Below are positions 1-15,374 of a stretch of 64,000 bases of DNA, piece by piece. Position numbers and translations under genes: made by a program. The notes below the pieces were generated by a model. That model was not told where the DNA came from. It made no database searches and saw only the letters and a program-made list of their open reading frames with translations. Each line of letters starts with the position of its first letter. Within the stretch, counting starts at the first letter, position 1. The stretch comes from Callipepla californica brunnescens (taxonomy: Eukaryota; Chordata; Aves; Galliformes; Odontophoridae): NCBI GenBank assembly GCA_023055505.1, contig JALIRH010000115.1, forward strand, positions 806,001 to 870,000, written 5' to 3'.

Positions 1-3000
1 GCTCATCACTTCAAAGCAGAAACTCAGCATGGTCAGTTAGCATCCATTTAAACTTTTTGGCAAACTTGTACAAATCTCCCGAGTTAATAATAAATTTAAC
101 ACTAATTTCAAATACAATTTTTATAATCTACTGTATGGACTGTTACCCTTGTATAGTGTATGTACTTCTGCTGAGGAAAATGCAGTTAGATCAACTTATA
201 TGTCTTTTTTTTCTTTTTTGATGTGCCAGCAGGTGCAATAATAGTTTGTAGGTTTTTTTTTTAACATAAGATGGCAGTAATTCAAAGATATGGCAACTCT
301 AGTTTACTGTACAGAAAACACAGAAACACAATACATTTCATGGAGAACTCTATACTTTTTGATTATACTCGCTGATCAGATTTATAGGTCACAAACTGTA
401 ATTCCCAGTGCCCTTTTTCGTGTATTGTTCCACACAAAATGCTACTGCCAAAGTTAGTGTTTCTGTTGAAGGTTGTTGGGAAAGTAGGTAAAAGACAGTG
501 GCCTGTTATGCTGTATAACGTAAAGACAAGAAGTGTTGGCACAGAAGACTGAATAGAAACATAGAGGAGAGCTGATGGGACACAGGTACTCCCTGGAGTG
601 AACAGAGATTGTTTTAGGGTCATTCTTTCATGGGCAACATCTAGAGAAGCCCAAAGCTGCAGGCAGTAGAGCTGGATGCCACAGAGATAGGGCAGTTCTG
701 CCCTCTGCTCAGACAAGGCCACCTGGGCAGGAAAGGGCAGGACCTAGCTACTGGCAAGAGATGCCATCAGCAAGAAAAGATTGCTCTGAAATACATCCCA
801 CACAGGATTGTTTTTGAAGATGAAAAAAATAAAAAAGCCTATTTGCAAAACAAAGACAGCATCTCTGGAAATTTCATAGCAACCTGTGTGTGACCTTCTG
901 CAGGAGTAGAAACCAACACCTGCTTCCTCAGTGTGGGAGAGACCTCTGGCTCAGGCTGCCTGCCAAGCTGCAGGCTGCACTAAAATCTTATTATGAGATT
1001 TTACAAAAATCCTTGCAAAAAAAAAACCAAAAAACAAACAAACTGATAAAGTCATAATCATAGTGGCAATAGTAGGCACTCCTATAAAAATCAGTATTTC
1101 TTTCCCTGGGAGACACTAATTCACTTTTTCTAAACATTCACTTTCAGAGAGATGTTTAAGAGTCGGCTTCTGGATTGTGTTTAGAGACAATTTATGCACG
1201 TAAAAAAATATGCTCTATCTTAAATGTAGAGAACACTAACACTAACACAACCTTTCGGCCATCACATACATTAAAACCACACTGAAAAATTAAACACCTT
1301 CTCCCCTTTCCCATGCTGTGCTATAATGCTATTCTTATGTACCAGGAGTTCTGGCATTCATTTCAGAAGCTTCTATTTCAATTTCCACAGCAAAAAGTGA
1401 ATGCGTTAGATATACGAATTAGATATAGCATATGTCTGTAAGAAAGTACAAGTTTCCTAAGGCACAGATTCCAAATATCATCACCAGGAAAGCTACATTT
1501 ATCAGAATGCCAAGCAGTGCTAGTGTTCCTCTAAACACAACCTCCTTCCAGAAAAAGAACCGAAAAAGGTGAAAAATTTGTATCCATTTACAAGAAACAG
1601 TCAATTAAGCTGAATATTACTGAAAATCAAAACAAATTCTCTACTGCTCATCCCATATCTTTTAATTTTGGGAGTCAGATCCTGCTCGTTTTTGTAGCTA
1701 GTGAATCAAAACAAATAAAAACAATGCCCCCCCACCATCCCCTAGGTAACATCAATCCATCAGTCAAAAGGACTGCATCAGGTACAAGACACAAGCCCAC
1801 CATTCCGCATTCATAATGACAAAGTATACTGAAAAACACGCTTTAAGTATCTTCGATTATAAATAAATTAAGAAAGCCAAGTAACCTAAGCATAAAAAGA
1901 ACAGAATTTTGTGCAGCACTTTTCTTTCCTCTTTGTGTTTCTGCACAGACTGATCGTAATTACTGAGGTCTGCAGTTATTTGGGATTCACATTACTTTAC
2001 CTAAGACCCCCATCATTCTGAAATTACTGGTGTGTTATTCCTTGAGGAAAGGACAACACTCAGCCTTTTCACCCTCTCACTATGTTTTTACTTAGTTAAA
2101 TAAAGCTGCTGCATTGTTACTTAGGAGACAGTGCTCTGTTCACTAAACTGAAGATAATATATCGACAGCCAACTGAGAGAGTTTGCAGTAAAAGCCTTGT
2201 GACCTTTATCTTCTCTCCTGTGGTCTGTGCTTTTACACCTCATAGAGGGGAAATCAAACCGCCAGGTCACAGCCCATACTCAGTCATGAAGAACACAGTG
2301 AAGGAAAGCACTCCTTAGCATTCCAGCACATTTTCCTTACCAACAGCAATATTTCAACATCCTTTACACGACTTATGCCTAAAATCAAATGTGATGTTCC
2401 TGCTTCTCTATTATTAATCAAACAGAAATATTCAATTAAGTTTCCCCTTGTAATTAAACTTTCACTTTACTCAATGTAGCACTTATGTAGAATCTGTGGA
2501 TGCAATCATTGCTAGAGAAGAGAAATGTCAACTTGAAAGCTAGTATCTCCTACAGACTTGAAATTCTGTCTTTGAACATGATGGCTATATGTTGTAGACT
2601 TAAAATAATCGAAATTTGGCTGAACTCTGTTTCAAATTTAATGAAGTGCATATCTTTTCTCATAGCAGGTGATGATGAAACAGATTGTTTGAAACATTAA
2701 AACCAAAAGAAATTAAAAATACATAAACATATCGAAACTCTGAAAAGAGTTAGGTAGGAATGCCTTAGTATATACAGTTCATAAAGAATAATGAGAACAG
2801 AACTTGTACAAAATTGCTATTAATAATTTAAACAATTTTGTCTTTAATTCACTTCGAGTATCTCTGGAAGTCAATTCATCCAGGCACATTCTGCTCACAT
2901 TCAAAAGAGCGTGTCTATAACCAAAGGATAATTTGTTCCATAGCAGGATACAATTTATGTCCCGAGTGCCTCTAAAATTTCAACCCAAAGCTCCTTGATC

Positions 3001-6000
3001 TTGAGACTTACTATTTATTTTGTGAAGTATCATGCATCTTAACAGAACCACACAATGAAAGCAACTTTATCGTTCACTTATTGATGCATTCATTATTAAT
3101 AACATCAGCAAATTAGTCACATCCTCCAAACAGGTCACAGCCCATAGGCATAATTTCTACCTCTAATAAAAGCTAGCTCCAATTGCTGAATATATACAAG
3201 CACATTCAGACAATACTGCAGAATTCACCAAAGATGATGAACTTGTACGGCTGGTTTAATGAATTATAACATGCACACGAGAAAAACCACAGGCATTTAG
3301 AAAACTGCAGGCTCCCCTTAACAAAATCCCATAAGCTAGTAAAAATACATAAATCAATTCCTTGGCTTAACAGGATACAGTCAAGGTTATTAGGCCAAAC
3401 AAACGATGTTTCTTAACAGTGATCCAATCAGGGAGACTTTGCCTGTTTCACATTCTATACTGCAAAGGCAATTCAGGCCTGCAGGTTTCTGAGGCCATTT
3501 AAAGCTAAGTCAGATAAAGTTTCAGTTAACTAAAGAAGCAAGGAAAAAATTAACCACTTCCTGCCACTGTAGGACAACATGACATTCTCTAACTTGGTAA
3601 TAATGCAATTTTTTTACCAGCAACAGAACGCTAAATATATTGCTTAAATAAAACCCAACTCCACTGTGTTAAGCTGCATCAATTCTGTATCACTAACACC
3701 TGCCTGCAGGGCAAATAGGTTGCTCAGAAATAAAGAAGGTCAATTCTTATACGCTGATGAAGTTGGTAGATGAACAAAACACAGGTAAGTTGCTGAAGTT
3801 GAAGAAAGAGTACAACTGACGGGTACCATATGAAGAAACATCAAAACTGATTTAACAGCAACTGGAGAGCAAGCTGAGAATGTCTGATATGAAATGACTT
3901 GAAAAGCAATGATATGCAAAGAAGTAAGAATGCAAAAAGAATTGTCAAATGGACTGAATGCATCTCTAACTTGATACTGGACTCTTACGTCTGATGACAG
4001 TATTTATGAAATCTGTATCTATCCTTAGAAGAGGCAGTTTTCTACCAGCGTACAAACAACTTCCTTAGAAACAGCGGGAGAAAGTGAGAGGTTGAAGAGA
4101 GGTCCAAGCACAGACAACAGAAATGATACAAAGCTCAGGGCGGATTTTGCCAACTCTTGATAAACAGAAATACAAAGAATATGCTGTGTTAGATTAAAAC
4201 AATACAGAAACTGGATAAGACATTAAAATTCAGAGAGGTGGGAGAGGAAGAGGACTTCGAGAAACATGGTTATTTTTGGAAACCAGTCTGAAAAACCAAA
4301 GCAATGAGAATGTTCATAAGCTTTCAAATTTCAGCAGGAAAAATAAACCGAATGAAATGAGTATAAAACATTTATTGAAAACTGCAATTCCTTCTAGCAG
4401 CATTAGCAGCATTATGCCCATTGTGAAAGCCCTCAAATTCCACTAAGAAAAAGTCTAAAAGTCTTCACTAAAAAAAGGGAAGTGTGACTTCAAGGTTTCT
4501 TAAAAGGGCAAAGTTACAATGTAGTAGAACTTATAATCATTTACATACTACCTACCTTATGAATCTCAATTTAATTAGGTTACAAAATATACCTTTTTGA
4601 AGCAAAGCATTTTCACTGTTTATTTATGCCCAAGACCATCACTGAGAAAAATGAAGAGTAGTACCTAGGCATCCTGACCTCATTTCTTTTTTTTATTCCA
4701 CTCTACTACTGCTTTTGGGAAGTACTAAAGATCCTTCAGGGAACACAAGGACTCATGCTAACCTAAGTTTTTCTGTTTAAAAAGTTATCATGCTTTAAAG
4801 TTCTTCTATATTGAGAACATATGCTGTCTCTGTTAAAAAGTTAACTTTAAAGAATTGGAAATAGTGCAATTTTTTAGTCTCCAATTCTGGCAAAAATTCT
4901 TTGCATTTTTAACTTCCACAATTATTTACTGGTTGACAAGGTAAGGATTTTCAAATTAAGATTTCATTCAAGATGCCAGCACCCTGGAAATTAAAGCAAC
5001 AACTGCCCTGTAAACAAACTTCTGAAGCAAAACATTTAACACAAATTTTCCCTACAACCACCCATGTTCTCCTGGTACAGATGGCTCTTCATTTTTCACC
5101 TGTTATAATAAATCATCGTTCTATGACATATTTCTACAACTTGTGGAAAACACAGGCTCTCAAATATCTTAATTGTGTATATGGCAACATTTGTAGCTTC
5201 TGTTCTCATTAGGACTTTTATGTAGCAGAAGACCACGGATGGTATTACTTGGCTGGAGCTTTGGAGCCCAACAGCTCTATAAAATTACTGCCACAATGAA
5301 AGAATGATTTTAAACTGTGAAATTTTCATTTTAAAATGTCTTTTGCTCATACAGTCACTTATAACCTTTGAGGTGGCTAAAAAATATTTTCAAATTGGAC
5401 TGTAGTAGTACAGGCACAGTCAAACCTAATATATTAGAAACTTTGCTACATCTTCCTTTGACTTTCCTCAATCTTCCACCTGTCTATCAAGCTTTCTTCT
5501 CAAGAAAATTTAGCCTCAGAATAATCACCATTAACTGAGTAGACACAATAATTTTAAAGCTTTCATTTCACTCTTGTATGTTATATATAAAAGGCTTGAT
5601 CCACCACCACTGAATCAAGTCAGTGAAGACAATAGGATCAGGAGCCAGCTCTTAATCACATTATTTCTTAAGAGCTTAGAAGCTAAGAAGTCAAGCACTG
5701 AATCCCAGATTTTAAGGGCATCATCACAGTGTGTAATGATGATACTCAGAATAATCTCTTCTCAAGTTGAGCATACTTATGCCATACTTTAGCCTGAATG
5801 TATCCGCAGCAGATTATGCAGGCACTGATTTAAAAAAAGAAAATCAGATGAAGGGAGATTTTTAGATGCCAAAAAGATAAACCTGTCTGGATGATTGTTA
5901 GAAGAAATACAGACAACTAACTCAATGAAACACGGAATTCATTTATGTCTGTCTCTTCAAGCTCCCTTCACAGTACATTTCCTTCATTTAATATCTTAGA

Positions 6001-7865
6001 AACAAATTACAAACTTAAAAAGATTAATACACTAATGATGTGGTAAAAAGTGTAATGCTATGTAAAACTTTTCCCCATTCTCACATTCTATGATCAGTTG
6101 AAATATTTACGAAGTGCAAGCTGTATTCGTATCTAAGCAGATGAAATACACTGCACTTATGCTTTTATACAGACATCTTTCCCCTCCTATTCTTCACCTA
6201 TTTGTGCACACATATACATTTACATACAAACCCTACAACTTCACGTGATAAGGCCTCCTGGTATAATCATTTGAAAATTTCCAAGCTACATTAAAAACCA
6301 AACCCACAAGTTACTGCAAAACAAAACCAAAGCAAGATCTGAGAGTAACAATCCCCTGCATGCGTTTTAGTAGAACTGTTGATTTAATTGCAACAAGGAG
6401 GGGGAAAAACACATATTCAATCTTTGTCATTCTGTTTCCTCTACTGTATGATTAAGGCTAATCAAGGCAATCTTAAGTTTTAGCTCAGAAAACGGGAAAA
6501 AAAGACAAACAAACCAGAAACAAAATTCTTTTTAAACTGGAAGCTAATGAGAAGCAAACCCAGTTCAGCATTTGAAGTAACTGAACTTATAAGTCACTCC
6601 AATGTTTGTAGAGTGGCTGAATGCAATGGGTAACTTGGACAGAGGAAGTCTGTTTCTCTGAATGTCAGCCACTGCATTGACTGAGAACTTTGAGATAGAG
6701 GAAGCACTTTGAAGGCAGAGGGATGGATGGGTATTATAAATCCCATTACACTCTTTTCCTAATAATGCTTTTTTAAGTATTTATTTAATAAAATCTACAA
6801 ACACTATGTTCCATTACATGTATGGAAAAGGCATAGAACCACAGCCATCCATAAGGTACCACAAAATGCAGTAAGAAAAAAACACTATCACACTAACATT
6901 AAGTGACAGTAAATTTATGAAAAGTTTTTTCACCCAATTATTCACTTTCCTATTAAAAAAAAAAAAGGAGGGGAACGAAGGGAACTTCAGGTATTGCCTA
7001 ACATATCTTCAGACTCCCAAATTAAAATGATACTTCTAAAACAGAATGAAAGATTGGTGGACCCAGGAAATATCAGTTTACCAGTTTTAATTCCAATCAT
7101 TACGGCTACTATATTGTTTAGTTCTCCTAAAAGAACTTACTGGAATAAATGGGAGAGGACAGAAAGAAAGACGAAGGGAAGCAGCCTTCAAATTGCAACA
7201 GAAGATGTGACCTGCAAGTTCAAATGGGATGTCTAAAGTTCCCCTGGGCAACACTGCTGATAGGAGTAATAGGAAGGTTCTGGGTTACTTTTTTCATTGC
7301 CTCTTGTCTGCAAAGCCCAGAAGCTGTACTCTATCTATTTTTATTTAGATATTTAGATATTATATTTATCTATTTGACTATTCTCAGTTTCCACTGCATT
7401 TACAAGTACACTATGACCACCTAGAGTATTTCAAAACTACTTCTGTCTGATCAGCAACAAAATCACAGCAGTCGGGGGGAGTGTTTTAATTTTTCCTTCC
7501 TAAAATACTACTGTATCTACATATCACATGATGGCTGATGCAAAAGAAACAATTTCACGTGCAAAAGCCAAACTGCAAATGCATACACTTGGAAATGGCA
7601 AATAATCGTATTGTCCTTGCTACACACCCTCCAGCAGTTGTTATAAATTGCCAGAATACATTTCAATGCATAGTCCCAGGTTATAAAAAAAAATGACGTT
7701 CACAGATCAGAACTTAAGAGAGCGCTCATGAAAATGGAAAACCAGTTTCTTTTTGCAAAAATGTTCTTTGTATGGAGAGCATTTGTCAAGTATGTCCTTG
7801 CAAAATTGTTATCCTGAACAGTGAAGGAGAAAAATCCACCCCAACAATAATAATAATTTCTGAGG

Positions 7866-7883
7866 AAAAAAAAAAAAAAAAAA
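7866..7883. repeat. Poly-A tract (A18)
   Basis: An uninterrupted run of 18 A, preceded by AATAATAATAATTTCTGAGG. No retroposed gene copy was recognised to the left, so this is listed as a simple tract. Confidence 0.9.
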
Positions 7884-9990
7884 GAGAGAAAGTGGAAGGT
7901 GTTTTCATTCATTCTGACCATGGTAGCTCTCTGAGATGATGGCTATGACTGTACAGCACTTGTGTATCTTACCAGCATTCCTCCACTTCTGGAAGGGAAG
8001 GTACATAATACATCAACCTAAAACCTGCCCTGCCATTTACGAGCTGAGCTACGAAGCACGTGATATTCCAAGGAAACTACACTTTCATCCCTGTACCATA
8101 AATTCACAAAACTGAACAATTTCTGTAGCTCTGTAAGATGACTGGCTGGAATATTCTACTCAATGGGGCCATAAGGAAAAATAAATCATCCCACAGGGCT
8201 CCTAAGGCAATCTCAGACATGTAGTGAAGATGTGCTACTCCCTTAGAAACCAGTCAGGAAAGTGGAATGCAGCTTGGGCAAACATTGCCACACAGTTGGC
8301 ACAGCAGCACAGGTGGAGGGGTTGAGGAAGGGGTTTAGCCTATTTCATGCTGGAAGACAGAAGTGCAGACACTAAGCAATGCAGAGATCACCTCTGACAG
8401 TAACAGTTCTCCTGCCACTTCTACAACATGAATCCTACATACTAGGAGACTGCTCATTATTTCAGAACAGCTGTGTGGGCTGGAGACAATAGTCACAACA
8501 GAAAATAATATTTCAAGGCTTGTGTTTTTTTGGGTTTTTTTTGTTTGTTTTTATGTTTACTCAACATTTGACAAAGTGATTGCCATAGCAACGTGTATTC
8601 TGTTGAACAAATATCTGCTTAGGTACCTCAGCCATGCGGGTGTAATTAGCTCATGCTGGTTTACACTGCTTCAAAAAAATGTCAATGCATTTTAACTCAT
8701 ACTCTTTTTTTCTAATTCTGGTGTTTGCCAAACACTTTTTAGTACTACTGTATATTATAAACTCCTTTACCTGCAGCCTGCGTTGCTCTGGAACTGGGGT
8801 ACTGAAGACAACTGTTTTTCTGTTCTAATATGAAGTGGAAGTTTGTTACAACAAATAAATGCTTTTATTTTTAATTTTCAATTCAGTGAAAAATAATCTT
8901 AACTTTGCAGGTCTCAGAACTGCATAAATATCATAGCTCTAATGGTGTCCGTTCTCATGCACATGCAATGTTAATTCTTCCCTTATTTCACCTCCTCTCA
9001 TTCTCAGCTTGTAGGACTTCCAGCTCACTTTATGCAAGCACAAATGGACTACAGAATTATTTCTAAATATATAATTATGTTGAACAAAAATGACGATCTA
9101 AAGAAATCCCACCTCCTCGCTCACAAGAATGGAAATGCATATTGTGATACCAGAAAATTATAATTACTTAGTACTGAACATCAGAACTGATAAAATGGTG
9201 AAAAACATTACATACAAAAAATAACCAACAAAACCTCACATTGAAGTTCCTACCTATTCCATAGATAAGGGAATGTTTCTGTGTACTTTGGAACTAAATT
9301 CCCCATCGGATAACGTAAAGAGCTTCTCGAGATTCCTCCTTTCTATGTGAATTATACTTTTGTAGGAGTTGATAAGAAGTGGATACAATTCTCAAAATAT
9401 CTTTTTCTAGTGAAAAGGTAATACTTTAAGAACCTAACAAATATATATATGTATTTCTAAAGTCAAACCCATTGGAAACAACTGTAACAGGATGCAAGCA
9501 CAGTGTCAATATATGGGAAGCTCAGAAAGAGGTGAGAAATGTTACACAAACACAGGTTTATTACAAATGATTCCATATATTCCCATTCAGGAATAAGTAA
9601 TAGATTTAGGTTTAACATATGACTGGGAATCCCATGCTTTCTTTTCTTACCAAAGTCTTCATTCAAGAACACTTTCTGTAATTTCCAAACAGAGGAGAAT
9701 GTTTTCAACCCATATGCTTGCTTTGCTTACCTCAAATCTACTAAACGCTAACTTTCAGAGGATGATTTCATTCTCTGACATTAAAGATTAGGCCTAATAT
9801 TTAGTCTTCCAGGTTATTTAGTTTTAGTTAGAGAAAATGAAAAACAATACTCATTACAATAAATTCAGGTTACATTTTACTTATAAGCTTCTCTTACAAA
9901 TCCCCTTCCTCATTAAATATACATTTAAACTGTTAAGGCAAGATTTTAAGTGGAAGACTATAACATAACAGAAGCTCATTTTCTTTTGTC

Positions 9991-10002
9991 TTTTTTTTTT
10001 TT
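9991..10002. repeat. Poly-T tract (T12)
   Basis: A run of 12 T inside a pyrimidine-rich stretch. Confidence 0.85.
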
Positions 10003-10488
10003 CTTGTTGACTCTTGTCATTTCTTTTTAGATCTTGCATTATTTTACTATTATACTGAGTAAGCTTTAGCGATGTGTGCCTGGCTGGCTGTGTTCTTTAA
10101 CAATTCCATACATTCAGTACAGTCATGATTAAGATCTCTGAGGATCTAATTACTGTGCGCAACATGTAGGACATGCAATACTGTGACTAATATTGCAAAA
10201 AATAATGTCTAATCATGTAACTGTTCTTTATGTCATCATCTCGTATTTCCTTTTTTCTGCACCCCCTCCCCTATTTTAGTCCAGACAGTATAGCACTATG
10301 TATAACTGAAGTTTTGAATTCGATGAGAGAAGCAGAAACACTCCCACTATTGAAATATCTTATTCCCCATCCTTCCTTCGTGTCTAAAGAGATGGATTCC
10401 CAAAGGGGAGATTATTATGTGCAGCAATACAACGAATTATTCCCAATCAGTAACAGACAAGAAGAGAAAAGTCTACATCAAACATTTC

Positions 10489-10575
10489 CATAGAATCATA
10501 AAATAGCCACTGTTTGAAAGGACCCTGAAAGATCAGGCCCAACCATTTTCTGAAGTGCTCATCCTTACACACCTA
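10489..10575 (-). repeat. CR1 LINE 3' fragment, minus orientation
   Basis: It starts with CATAGAATCATAAAATAG, the reverse complement of the CR1 3' terminal octamers. It continues with diverged text matching the usual 'GGTTGGAAAAGACCTT...AAGTCCAACCA' block (here GAAAGGACCCTGAAAGATC and CCCAACCATT). It is 5'-truncated and short, as most CR1 copies are. The right boundary is approximate. Confidence 0.8.
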
Positions 10576-13267
10576 TAAGGAGGAGGAGAGAAAAAAAAAC
10601 ACTCCTAATGTAACTGATGAACACATTTCAAACACAAGGGTGTATGTCATCATCTACAGAAAATATCTTGGTAACTTCTCCCCCTTTGTAGTAGAAGAAA
10701 GGGAATACACTCCAAAGCTATGCTTATAGTTTTGTCATTTCTTCATTATTCTGTATTGGAGCCTCCACTGGTCCTTGGAGTAAAAGGGAAATAGCATAAC
10801 AGCAGGCAAACTCTTAAACACCCAAAGCTCATTCAGAATCCAACTCTCAGTACTGAAATAGCTTTACTTCAGTTCTGTGCATTATGAATGCTGTTAAATA
10901 TCAGAAAAATCTGAAATAAATCAGGTCACTAATAAAAACAATATGCACTATATGCACTTTTTGTGGTTGTAACTACAGAAAAAATATTCACCAGTACAAG
11001 GGTGTTCTCAAGGCTAACACTAAAAAAAATTGTAATGAGGTTAAGATATTCACTGCAGTACAGCATATAATCTTCCATCAAATGCAATTCTTTTACGTAA
11101 TGTTATAAAAAATGTATGATTCTATAGAAAACATTATGACATCCAATTACAGTCTCACAGAAACAATCTGAGCACATTACACAAATACACAAAAGAGATT
11201 CTAACTTTTGTATGTGTTCCTAGATCCTTCCAGCATTTACGTATGTTTGTCACTGCTTTACCCTTTTAGAGACCGAAGAGCACTGAAAAGCAACTGCTTC
11301 ATCTGTGATGCAGAACTGAGGAATGTGTTTTCCTCTTTGTGTAAGCAGCTATAATAAATACATAATGAGTAACAGGTCAGGTGTGAAGTGAAAAATAAAG
11401 TAAAAATGAGAAAAAATTATTCCAGTAATTTTGTGATCCCCAGCTCATTACCTGGGCTGAAAGAGTATTGAAATGGCTTTAAAGTCAGCTGATTCCAACT
11501 ATAACATTTTTTTTTAACCTAATCCTGCTTCATCTTGTGCTTGTTGAGATCTCAGTCACTTAAAGTTTTGCCACACAACTATGCACCATGGCTGATTTAA
11601 GTGATTTAACAGTGACTTGGCTCCAATCAACCATCATGGAGCAGCTCTAGCAAAACACACAGCCACTGAATTCAGTTTAAGTGTTTACTGCATACACTGG
11701 AACAGTAGATCTGGGAAGCACTATGAGAAGAGTAAACTCAAGAAAAGCAAAAGAGAAATTAAGAGCATATTTTAGGACTTTCTCAAAAGATTCTGCTTCT
11801 TCTCTGACGCCTCTATAAACAACTTAAATCATTTTTTACGTGCTATGCCCATGAGAATAGGAATAGAGTACCAGAATACAAACAGAGCTTCAGTACTGTG
11901 AAAGCACTTTTCATCATAAGCTTGTCATTCATAATGATGAAATCCACACAGCCTGATTACTTATATATATTACTTCATTTGAAGGTTTTATTACATCTTC
12001 CAACATTTTCTATCAACATTTTAATAGAATTCCTTGTTTTGCCAAGTTATTTTTATTTTTAAGCAAAATCAATACAAAATACCGTCCTCTAGAATTTTGT
12101 TTACTACTCCAGAGTGAGTGATTAAAAGCAAAACAGTGAGCATCAGTGCATTATGAATCCTGTTACAATCCCTGTGCCACTACAATTTCCAGCTGCCATA
12201 TGCAGAAGCAGTGATGCCCTATTTAAGCAATAAGCAGGAAACGAGAAGAGGAAAAAAAATCACAATCAATCCAAAGACCACTATGCAATAACACTGAATG
12301 GAGCTTGCAATAATACCTGGGAACATATGAGAGAGAAGCAGTGGAATAAGCGAAGCGTACAGTAATGGTGCATGATGCAGAACTTTGCAGGCAGGGCCTC
12401 AGACACAACCCACTTTTGCAAGACCCAAATGATTAATTCTTGCCTCTTCCTACCAGGACATTTTGGCTATGACACTGAGCCTTCCAAAAGCTTAAGGATC
12501 TCTGCCCAGGATTCTTTGCACAATAAATCACAGCCCATGCTGCAGAGTGCAGCTCACATGCCTCAACAAAAACATTCTAACTGCTACAGAAGCAGAAATT
12601 CTGAGATCACCTTTAACCCAAACAGAGAGAGCTAAAAGCTAGTAGTAATGCAAAGTTGTCCCAACAATATTCACTGATCACCTCCACACAAAGTGTGCAC
12701 TGTCCTGTACTCATGACTACTCCTTCCCAGCCATTTTTATTTTACTTTATTAGGAAGTAGAGCCTGCGTACAAACTAACACAAGAACGAGGGATCTCAGA
12801 AAGAAACAGAACAGTTCTCAGACAGAATGGATACATTCTACCAAATCCATTATGTAGCTCTATATTTTCATAAAACACTTTGAAATTAATGACTGGAAGA
12901 CACTACACTAATGCAATCTTTTTAAGTGATTTAATATTTAGACTCTTAACTGAACTTTCCTTTGGATGAATCTATCTTTCCCAAGACAAGATCCTGATAG
13001 CAGTCTTCAGTATATTCTTTTGGAGATGGTCTTTCACTACTAACATGAAAGCCTGTTATGATTCAGCATTGACTTCAGGCTTACTTCATCTGCTTAGGTA
13101 TTTGAGGATTTTGAATCTACTGACTGGATTCAGTTCACCGTTACACACTCTCTTTCATCTCGTCAAAACGAGAGGTAGAGGAGAAAACCTTTAGTAGAGA
13201 CTTACTATTTATGTTCTTGACTAACACAGTCACCTGGAAAAGCATTGATGGATTTCTTCTTTTTTCC

Positions 13268-13284
13268 TTTTTTTTTTTTTTTTT
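13268..13284. repeat. Poly-T tract (T17)
   Basis: A run of 17 T within a longer pyrimidine stretch starting near 13255. No retroposon body was recognised on the right side. Confidence 0.9.
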
Positions 13285-15374
13285 CTGAAATGTCCTGGTA
13301 GTGCAAAGCTCTCTCCTGAATCACCAGTAACAGTGGGACACTGCAGGCATTCATTAAACCAGAACTTCAGAAAAGTTACTCCACTATCGGATAAGCTAGC
13401 TCACAAACTTTCTTGCGTTGACTCTCATTGCTGGTGAAGGGTTCTCAAATGAGTGTGAATGTCAAAGGGATCAAATGTAATTAGACATGGAAATCTTATA
13501 TATCATTCAGTCCACTTATTCAATACTACGGTACTTTTTCACTCTCATGAAAGATTTTCCTTTGAATTTTCACTTAACAAGCTATTACTTCTTGCTACTA
13601 CTACCCTGCATTGCTGGCAGGCTGTTGTGCTGATGCAGTGCATTGCACAGCAAGTAGTAACTGCACTTCGGGTAGATACAGCATTGTCATTACAGTTTTG
13701 TTTCCATTTTACTCTCCTGTCCTGTGAGTAACTGGCTGTGTGGTGCTGAGCTCCTGTCAAGGTTAAACCACAACATGCGTAAAGCACTTCTCCACTCTAT
13801 TCTTCTATAAGGACCAAGTATTTTTGGTGCTTCTTATGAGACAGAATAACAATCTTTCTGGATCTTTTCATGATCTTCCTCTATACAACTTGAGCCAATC
13901 TTGCACGTAGCATTTTGAAAGTTACATGCTAAGTTAAAAGTGTTATATATCCAGTGAGAACGTCAGGAGAAAGACACAGTAGCACAGTTTGCCCTTGCTT
14001 GACATTTCCTTTGTTATCTGCTGAGCAAGGCCACATAGACAGATCTTTGTCCTACAGCGGTTGACAGGCACATGCAAAAGACTTAGGTTATTTTCATGCA
14101 ATTTTCTAGTAAGTATAGACAAAGAGCAATTTCATTTTTTCCAATGACTGTTATTAAAGCAAACTGCTGTTTTACAACATGCTGCACAAAATCAGCACAA
14201 GGGAACTGCTACTCAAGACAACTCTTGTTCTTACGTATGCAAAAGACTAGTCAGTATAAGATGATATTCAGTACGTTTATGTCAATTAAGTTGAGGATAC
14301 CGTTTCCTATTTTAAGTAGAAACGTATTTTGGAAGTCTCGTCACAAGCTATTTTTTCTTCTGCATATTTGAATTTATACCTTGTAGGGATAACAGCCAAA
14401 GAGAATTTATTGTGCACATAAATGAGAAGTGTGCCAAAAGCACAAATCCACAAGAACCTATTCATACACAGTGTACTATATATTTTCCTCACCTGACAAC
14501 AACAAAATCTTCATTTCATAACTATTTAGAAACATATATGGAATTAATGTGTCATTTTCAAGTGGTTTTTCTTTACCTCAGCCTCATTTTTCTGGTAAAC
14601 TTTAACACCAAATAGATAAGCTTAATGGATAATTTTCAGCATGGTATGAATAAGCTTTCTGTGACAAGTATGCCCACTCCATTTTCCTATGCAATTAAAG
14701 AAGCGACAGCTAACGATCCAGTTTCACTAAAATCACTCAGACAACTCTTCTATACATATACTTGTCCAGTTGCAATTTCATGAAATATTTTCACTTTAGA
14801 GTAATAAAATACAACAGAGATGAGACTTGATACACCATTTGTGTAGTAAACTACACCTCTAATTTACTTAACAGTGCCTTAATCAATGTCCTGAACCAAC
14901 TACCACTCATTAGTCTTGACGTAAGGGAACACACTGACTATACATCACTCTCAATGATCATAGCATTTTATGCTATTCAATATACTACTATACACATCAT
15001 CTCAAGGTTAAAAGGAAAAAAAAATGTTTCAAACATTTCTGAAAGGCAAACAGCTTATGAACTGGCTTTCATTTCCATTATTTAAGATAAGGAGATATAC
15101 AGACTGTTAGTCATGCAGGCCACTATTAGTACTAATTATCCATTTGAAGTACTTTATTGAACATTAAAGAGTGGAAGCAAGGACCAAGTTTTGCCACCAG
15201 CATGTTATCTACCATACTTTTTTTTTTTTGCATTTACTCTTCATGTTATTTAAACAAATTTCTATTCAAGAGAACTTTCTGTAGTCTCAGACAAGTTGAT
15301 CAAGCATCACAATGGCAAACAGTGCGTGGGAAGACAGTTGGAGAACCTCTTTTATGAACAAAGACTGTGTTATT

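Noticed and set aside
363..722. 119-codon minus-strand open frame
   Set aside because: No recognisable domain, no splice context, and no conserved-looking motif. The length is possible by chance in a window with many open frames of 60-120 codons.
1419..1604. Hydrophobic minus-strand open frame resembling membrane segments
   Set aside because: It lacks an ATG start, is short, and matches no membrane family I know. T-rich codons in AT-rich DNA give Phe/Leu/Ile-rich frames by default.
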